This document shows positions 15,322 through 17,769 of a stretch of DNA of 17,769 nucleotides, one piece after another. Location of the stretch: contig CANQLK010000018.1 in NCBI GenBank assembly GCA_947624665.1, forward strand, positions 1-17,769, read 5' to 3'. Made by a program: the position numbers and the translations under genes. How positions within the stretch are numbered: position 1 is the stretch's first letter; each line of letters opens with the position of its first letter. The DNA is from Candidatus Gastranaerophilales bacterium (GTDB lineage: Bacteria > Cyanobacteriota > Vampirovibrionia > Gastranaerophilales > Gastranaerophilaceae). The notes under the pieces were generated by a model. That model worked only from the letters and a program-made list of their open reading frames with translations. It did no database searches and was not told the DNA's origin.

Positions 15322-16161
15322 TTATGAACCGCTCATAAGTTGGATAGCGTTCTCAAGCAGTTGTTTATGAGATTTTATTAATTGATTAGCCAATTCCAAT
15401 TGCATTTGAGCCTGCTGATAATAAGCGGTATTAGTATCAAAATCAACATTCGACAGTTCAATAAGACCGCCTCTTACTTCACCTCTGCCTACAACAGGCT
15501 TACCGGACTCTTCCGTTTCAACAAACTGACCGTCGGCAACCTGATACAGCATTTGAGGATTGTGAAAATTTATAATGGCAACTTTATAAAGAGGTGTCAT
15601 TATTTTTCCTCCGTCAGCCTTTCCGTATAGAACCCCGTCATCTTTAAATTCAAATTCTTCATATTTTCCTAAATATTTACCGTTAGAAGGATCAATCCAA
15701 AGTTTAATATTAGTAGTAGGTACGGATGCGGCGCCGCCGTCAAATGCCGTATCTAAAAATGAATCGGCATCAACAGGTTTTGCCCCGTTCATTATTTCAC
15801 CTTTGTCATTTAATATATAGCCCTGTACGGCTTGTCCGTCTTTACTTCTGTATACACCTTCACCGTCAAACTTAAACTCGCCAAGTCTTGTATATACTAT
15901 TCTTCCTTTATCGTTTCTTAAAACAAAATATCCGTTGCCTTCAAGATAAATATTTTCATCCGAAGTCCCTGGAGATGACTTACCTTGCCCGACATTTCTT
16001 AATTGAGTATTGGCAATTGAGCCGTCAAGAAATGTTTTAAAAGTAAATCTTTTTTCTCTGTATCCGGGAGTATATACGTTTACAAGGTTTTCCGATAAAT
16101 CGTTTACCCACTCTGCCGTAATTTTTTGAGTATTTATTGCATTAATAAATGCGTCACGCAT
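15322..16161 (-). CDS. flagellar rod/hook protein (FlgE/FlgF/FlgG family)
   Basis: The 279-residue length fits a rod protein of the FlgF/FlgG type. The N-terminal helix with NLVNVYTPGYREKR (25-38) corresponds to the family motif NLAN-x2-T-x-G-y-r/k. IYLEGNGYFVLRNDKG at 71-86, followed by YTRLGEFKFD at 90-99, is the conserved strand region, and GRGEVRGGLIELSNVDFDTN at 225-244 with a helical tail (QAQMQLELANQLIKSHKQL) is the C-terminal D0 signature. Such proteins assemble outside the cytoplasm through the flagellar export apparatus and, as expected, have no Sec signal. The ATG shares one base with the stop of the fliK-like gene (TAATG), so translation is probably coupled. Rod or hook cannot be decided; a position next to a FliK-like gene and the lack of a long middle domain leave FlgF/G most likely by size. 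Confidence 0.88.
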   Translation of the reverse strand: MRDAFINAINTQKITAEWVNDLSENLVNVYTPGYREKRFTFKTFLDGSIANTQLRNVGQGKSSPGTSDENIYLEGNGYFVLRNDKGRIVYTRLGEFKFDGEGVYRSKDGQAVQGYILNDKGEIMNGAKPVDADSFLDTAFDGGAASVPTTNIKLWIDPSNGKYLGKYEEFEFKDDGVLYGKADGGKIMTPLYKVAIINFHNPQMLYQVADGQFVETEESGKPVVGRGEVRGGLIELSNVDFDTNTAYYQQAQMQLELANQLIKSHKQLLENAIQLMSGS

Positions 16162-16784
16162 TATTTTTCTCCTCTTTTATTATTTCTTTCTTTATTCTGT
16201 CTGCCGTTTTGTCTGTAGAATAACTCATTATACGGCAAATTTTGTTCGTCAAATTTCTGTTTTAATGAAGCAATATTAGTTCTCAGATAATTTTCCACTT
16301 CGGCACTGCCCGGAATAAATTCAGCTGAAATTTTTCCATGTTTATCAATTTTTATGACTACCGAAACATCTTTATCAAACGAAATTCTGACGGGGCGTTG
16401 GGAATTTTTTGCTTTTTCTATTAAAGAAACCAATTGATTTGTAACTTCAACGGATTTCTGAGATACGACATTTTGAAGGACTTCAGTTTGCACTATAGAC
16501 TGAAATTCACCGTTATTTGAGGTTTGTACGGAGAACCTGCCCTCGTTTGACAAATTAACAAAAAAGAGTGCATCTTCAAGGCTCATTGAAATCGAATCAT
16601 AATTATAATCTTCAGGCAAAGAAGTTATGTCATATTCAGAATTCAGACCATATTCTTCAATTTTTTCGGATAAAATTTGAGCAAAAGGGAAGTTTACCAA
16701 AGACGATTCCTCTGAATTTTCAGGCATAAGAGCAATTTTATCTTTATTTTCTACGGTTTGATTAGTAGTATTTGTGACTTTCAT
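16161..16784 (-). CDS. FliK-like flagellar hook-length control protein (short)
   Basis: The 207-residue protein has a low-complexity, polar N-terminal half (NTTNQTVENKDK..., SLPEDYNYDS) and a C-terminal segment, RPVRISFDKDVSVVIKIDKH then GKISAEFIPGSAEVENYLR and ...LKQKFDEQNLPYNELFY. This matches the secondary-structure pattern of the FliK C-terminal domain: two strands, a helix that ends in a Leu-rich L-x2-L/F-x2-NL turn, and a final strand. FliK measures hook length and switches export specificity. Typical FliK proteins are roughly twice as long, with a Pro/Gln-rich ruler region, so this one is short. It sits one base after fliJ and overlaps the rod/hook gene by one base. The call depends on the weakly conserved C-terminus plus position. 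Confidence 0.7.
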   Translation of the reverse strand: MKVTNTTNQTVENKDKIALMPENSEESSLVNFPFAQILSEKIEEYGLNSEYDITSLPEDYNYDSISMSLEDALFFVNLSNEGRFSVQTSNNGEFQSIVQTEVLQNVVSQKSVEVTNQLVSLIEKAKNSQRPVRISFDKDVSVVIKIDKHGKISAEFIPGSAEVENYLRTNIASLKQKFDEQNLPYNELFYRQNGRQNKERNNKRGEK

Positions 16785-16785
16785 T

Positions 16786-17259
16786 TTATTTCCCTTTTAA
16801 ATCTTCGATTTCTTCTTCTTCTTTTTTTTCTTTTGTAATTCTGAAATATTTTTGAACTGCAACTTCCGATAATAATTTATTTTCTGCTTGTTTTTCTTCT
16901 TCTATGTAGTTTTCCTTAGCTTTTTCCTTATGTTTTTCAAGCACTTTGACTTCTTTTTCACACTCTACGAGCTTTCTTTTTTCTTCTTCAAGAATTTTTT
17001 CAGCCTCTAGTTTTTGATTATCAAGTTCTTTACCTTTTTCATAAAGATGTTTTAAATACTTATCGTAGGAGTCCATCATTCTATAATCGGTTGTAGTACG
17101 CATAGTTTTTATAACACCGGTTATTTCAAAGTTATTTTCATCTATTTTTTTTTGAATTTTGTCTACCTCATTCTTAGCTTTAAGAACCTCTTGAAGCTGT
17201 TCTTCCTTCTTTTTTATTCTGAAATCAAGTACTTTCTGTAATCTGTATCTGAATGGCAT
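16786..17259 (-). CDS. fliJ: flagellar export protein FliJ
   Basis: The 157-residue protein begins MPFRYRLQKVLDFRIKKKEE, the FliJ signature F-x-Y/F-R-LQ-x-VLD-x-R. It is almost entirely a predicted antiparallel coiled coil rich in Lys/Glu, with the family's late segment KENYIEEEKQAENKLLSEVA. FliJ is the central stalk of the FliI ATPase ring in the flagellar type III export apparatus and escorts chaperones. The start has only a weak SD (CGGA two bases before the ATG), but the conserved N-terminus fixes it. It is the first gene of the fliJ-fliK-rod/hook operon; fliI is not in this window, which is unusual because it commonly precedes fliJ. Confidence 0.9.
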   Translation of the reverse strand: MPFRYRLQKVLDFRIKKKEEQLQEVLKAKNEVDKIQKKIDENNFEITGVIKTMRTTTDYRMMDSYDKYLKHLYEKGKELDNQKLEAEKILEEEKRKLVECEKEVKVLEKHKEKAKENYIEEEKQAENKLLSEVAVQKYFRITKEKKEEEEIEDLKGK

Positions 17260-17302
17260 ATCCGTTTACACTTATACATTAGAATTATGCTATTTTTTAA
17301 AA

Positions 17303-17332
17303 ATTATAGATACATACATTTGTATGATTTAA
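17303..17332 (-). promoter_or_regulatory. candidate promoter/operator of the fliJ operon
   Basis: On the minus strand TATAAT (17308 to 17303) lies 18 bases after TTAAAT (17332 to 17327). The dyad CATACA-TT-TGTATG (17313-17326) fills the spacer and could bind a regulator. Transcription would start near 17296, 37 bases before fliJ. It does not resemble a sigma-28 or sigma-54 flagellar promoter. Confidence 0.35.
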
Positions 17333-17402
17333 TTAAGTTTTAATGAAATTTCAAGAAATGTCAATTTTACCGATTTCAATAATACTTAAGAACTTGTAAC
17401 AA

Positions 17403-17431
17403 CTGGACTATATATAATAATGATATATAAT
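17403..17431 (+). promoter_or_regulatory. possible promoter of the LamB/YcsF gene
   Basis: Two TATAAT boxes occur at 17413-17418 and 17426-17431. The second lies 17 bases after the poor -35 CTGGAC (17403-17408). TTGTAA at 17394-17399 is a better -35 but is badly spaced for both. Either would start transcription 40-50 bases before the ATG at 17479. Confidence 0.3.
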
Positions 17432-17478
17432 AGTAGAAGAGAAAAAATTAAAAAAACAGTTTTGTTAAAGGGGATAAT

Positions 17479-17769
17479 ATGCCATCAAAACATATTGATT
17501 TTAATATAGATTTAGCCCAAGGCTTCGGAATTTTTAAGAATAACAGAGAAACTGAGTTATTGGATAAAGTAAGTTCCGTAAATATATCCTGCGGATTTCA
17601 TGCCGGAGATCCGTTATTAATAAGGGAATTTTTGTTAAAATGCAAGGATAGCAAGAATACAATCGGAGCGCATATCGGATTTAATGATATTTCAGGACTG
17701 GGATACAGACAAATGGAGTTATCCGAAGATGAACTTGAAGCGATAGTATTATATCAAATCGGCGCACTG
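17479..17769 (+). CDS. pxpA: LamB/YcsF family protein (5-oxoprolinase subunit A-like), N-terminal part
   Basis: 97 codons are open to the window edge. The start is supported by AAAGGGGAT shortly before the ATG. NIDLAQGFG at residues 9-17, VNISCGFHAGDP at 34-45, IGAHIGFND at 62-70 and LYQIGAL at the window end match the LamB/YcsF pattern (N-x-D-x-x-E-x-x-G, NIACGFHAGDP, GAHP, YQIGAL). PxpA works with PxpB and PxpC to hydrolyse 5-oxoproline to glutamate. Deviations are visible: Gln14 replaces the usual Glu of the first motif, and GAHIGFND replaces GAHPxxPD. It is therefore a divergent member and the specific reaction is uncertain. Partner subunits, if any, would lie beyond the window. It is divergent from fliJ. 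Confidence 0.85.
   Translation, partial: MPSKHIDFNIDLAQGFGIFKNNRETELLDKVSSVNISCGFHAGDPLLIREFLLKCKDSKNTIGAHIGFNDISGLGYRQMELSEDELEAIVLYQIGAL

Overview
The window is an AT-rich bacterial chromosome segment with tightly packed housekeeping genes: two convergent gene pairs overlap at their 3' ends and several operons have overlaps of 1-20 bases. The combination of flagellar genes, low GC content, a GH57/DUF3536 glycosidase-like protein, a stand-alone LUD protein and Asn/Lys-rich unknown proteins suggests a non-photosynthetic, cyanobacteria-related gut or environmental lineage such as Vampirovibrionia/Gastranaerophilales. This is an inference from gene content and style, not from a marker gene.

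Left part (1-2449). A minus-strand shikimate operon runs aroC -> aroK -> aroB (AroB cut by the window edge). Its likely promoter has an extended -10 at 1976-1984. The leader between promoter and aroC holds a 57-bp palindromic element (1911-1967), and a perfect 14-bp AT dyad lies just upstream of the promoter (2003-2041). The rest of this 564-bp gap, up to plus-strand deoB, holds a purine-rich, apparently structured stretch ending in a strong intrinsic terminator (2374-2402) only 48 bases before the deoB start.

Middle left (2450-7782). deoB (phosphopentomutase) is followed by a 13-bp inverted-repeat structure. Next come a small exported protein and a GH57/DUF3536 protein that is split by a one-base frameshift near 6297-6307. 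The C-terminal fragment overlaps the 3' end of minus-strand coaE. coaE is the last gene of a probable minus-strand unit: giant protein -> 90-aa exported protein -> coaE.

Centre (7829-13627). A 1932-residue protein dominates the window. It has no signal peptide or membrane segment that I can see. I read it as a papain-like (clan CA, C1-type) cysteine peptidase whose catalytic parts are far apart: a Gln/Cys motif at residues 242-248, and the His and Asn motifs at 931 and 961. Over 650 residues of helical-looking sequence are inserted between them, and a roughly 930-residue tail follows. This is the most novel item here.

Right part (13789-17769). A LUD-domain protein (plus) converges on a GNAT acetyltransferase (minus). 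A minus-strand flagellar operon follows in the order fliJ -> fliK-like -> rod/hook protein (FlgE/F/G family). The window ends in a divergent plus-strand LamB/YcsF (PxpA-like) gene cut by the edge. A 20-base block of the palindromic element from the aro leader recurs, inverted, just downstream of the flagellar operon (15249-15268). The 161-bp gap at 13628-13788 holds ribosome binding sites for its two divergent genes but no promoter that I would defend. No tRNA, rRNA, CRISPR array, insertion sequence or phage gene was recognised.
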